From assembly GCF_011305535.1 (NCBI RefSeq), contig NZ_CP049905.1, positions 4,710,001 to 4,774,000 on the forward strand: a stretch of DNA of 64,000 nt, read 5' to 3'. The DNA comes from Diaphorobacter sp. HDW4B (lineage in GTDB: Bacteria > Pseudomonadota > Gammaproteobacteria > Burkholderiales > Burkholderiaceae_C). Below are positions 63,827 through 64,000 of the stretch, piece by piece. Position numbers and translations under genes: made by a program. The notes under the pieces are model-generated. The model worked only from the letters and a program-made list of their open reading frames with translations, did not search any database and was not told the origin of the DNA. Position 1 is the first letter of the stretch; the number at the start of each line of letters is the position of its first letter.

Positions 63827-64000
63827 ATGAGTGCATCGACTGTCGTCCCGCGCGAGCAGACACAGCAAATCCTCGACCGCCGTGGCCCGATCGCCACCAA
63901 GTACATGGCGTCCACGCCATTCACCACGGCGGATCGGCTGGAGGATTGCGCAAAGGAATTCGGCGCGAAAGTGTTCCTCATGGAAGGTGACCTGCGCTAC
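63827..64000 (+). CDS. AMP-dependent acyl-CoA synthetase, 3' end outside window
   Basis: Only the first 58 codons are present. ATG at 63827 follows GGAGAC. The fragment ends with AKEFGAKVFLMEGDLRY, matching the beginning of the ANL acyl-CoA synthetase fold, where a 'kvfl..gd..lTY' segment is usual. It is in the same orientation 61 nt after the ChsE2-like gene. Activation of a steroid or bile-acid carboxylate as a CoA thioester would complete the operon, but with so little sequence this is tentative. Confidence 0.6.
   Translation, partial: MSASTVVPREQTQQILDRRGPIATKYMASTPFTTADRLEDCAKEFGAKVFLMEGDLRY

Overview
This window reads as a chromosomal segment of a betaproteobacterium of the order Burkholderiales, most likely a Comamonadaceae close to Comamonas. 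That is inference from gene content: a gene closely resembling hsdA (3-alpha-hydroxysteroid dehydrogenase/carbonyl reductase) of Comamonas testosteroni, a Bug-type tricarboxylate-transporter binding protein, azurin, an iscRSUA-hscBA-fdx operon and high-GC codon use. No ribosomal RNA, CRISPR array, transposase or integrase gene is visible.

Layout. 1-16.8 kb is mostly housekeeping and accessory metabolism: the 3' part of a CaiB/BaiF CoA-transferase, a YebC-family gene, a protein built of three helix-turn-helix-like repeats, an adenylate cyclase fused to an FHA domain, DoxX/OsmC/pirin, trhO, a SulP permease, metC, the divergent tesA/ybbA pair, sstT, a TetR gene facing an HpaB-family flavoprotein across a clear palindrome, rlmB and a sirtuin. 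16.9-28.8 kb holds an ankyrin protein, a split chromate transporter, catabolic genes (FAH, TauD-type dioxygenase, Bug), an SMR pump, GAF and cupin proteins, an orphan M17 N-terminal-domain protein, a hipBA module and a dihydrolipoyl-dehydrogenase-like gene. 28.8-35.8 kb has azurin behind an FNR/ANR-like box, ygiQ, a CesT-type secretion chaperone overlapping a candidate effector gene, a cold-shock/DUF1294 fusion and ygiD. 36-46.2 kb is core: aromatic/aspartate aminotransferase, uvrB, the complete isc operon and dnaQ.

46.2-52.9 kb is the most striking part. Two identical tRNA-Val(CAC) genes in opposite orientation bracket an operon headed by a TPP riboswitch. It encodes a LuxE-type acyl-protein synthetase, a LuxC-type acyl-CoA reductase, a complete NMT1/THI5-type ABC importer and a short-chain dehydrogenase. 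Riboswitch plus importer place it in thiamin metabolism. The LuxE/LuxC/SDR chemistry (acid to aldehyde to alcohol) suggests a reductive salvage route for a carboxylic-acid form of a thiamin precursor or breakdown product. That is a hypothesis; I know of no description of such a system.

53.4-64 kb is a steroid/bile-acid catabolic region: an old-yellow-enzyme/2,4-dienoyl-CoA-reductase-like flavoprotein, hsdA, an enoyl-CoA hydratase, then a plus-strand operon of SDR, ChsH2-, ChsE1-, ChsH1-, Ltp2- and ChsE2-like proteins and the start of an acyl-CoA synthetase. The middle five match the parts list of the actinobacterial igr operon that removes the last propionyl unit of the sterol side chain. Two diverged copies of a roughly 210-bp intergenic repeat lie at 35.8 and 56.6 kb in opposite orientation.
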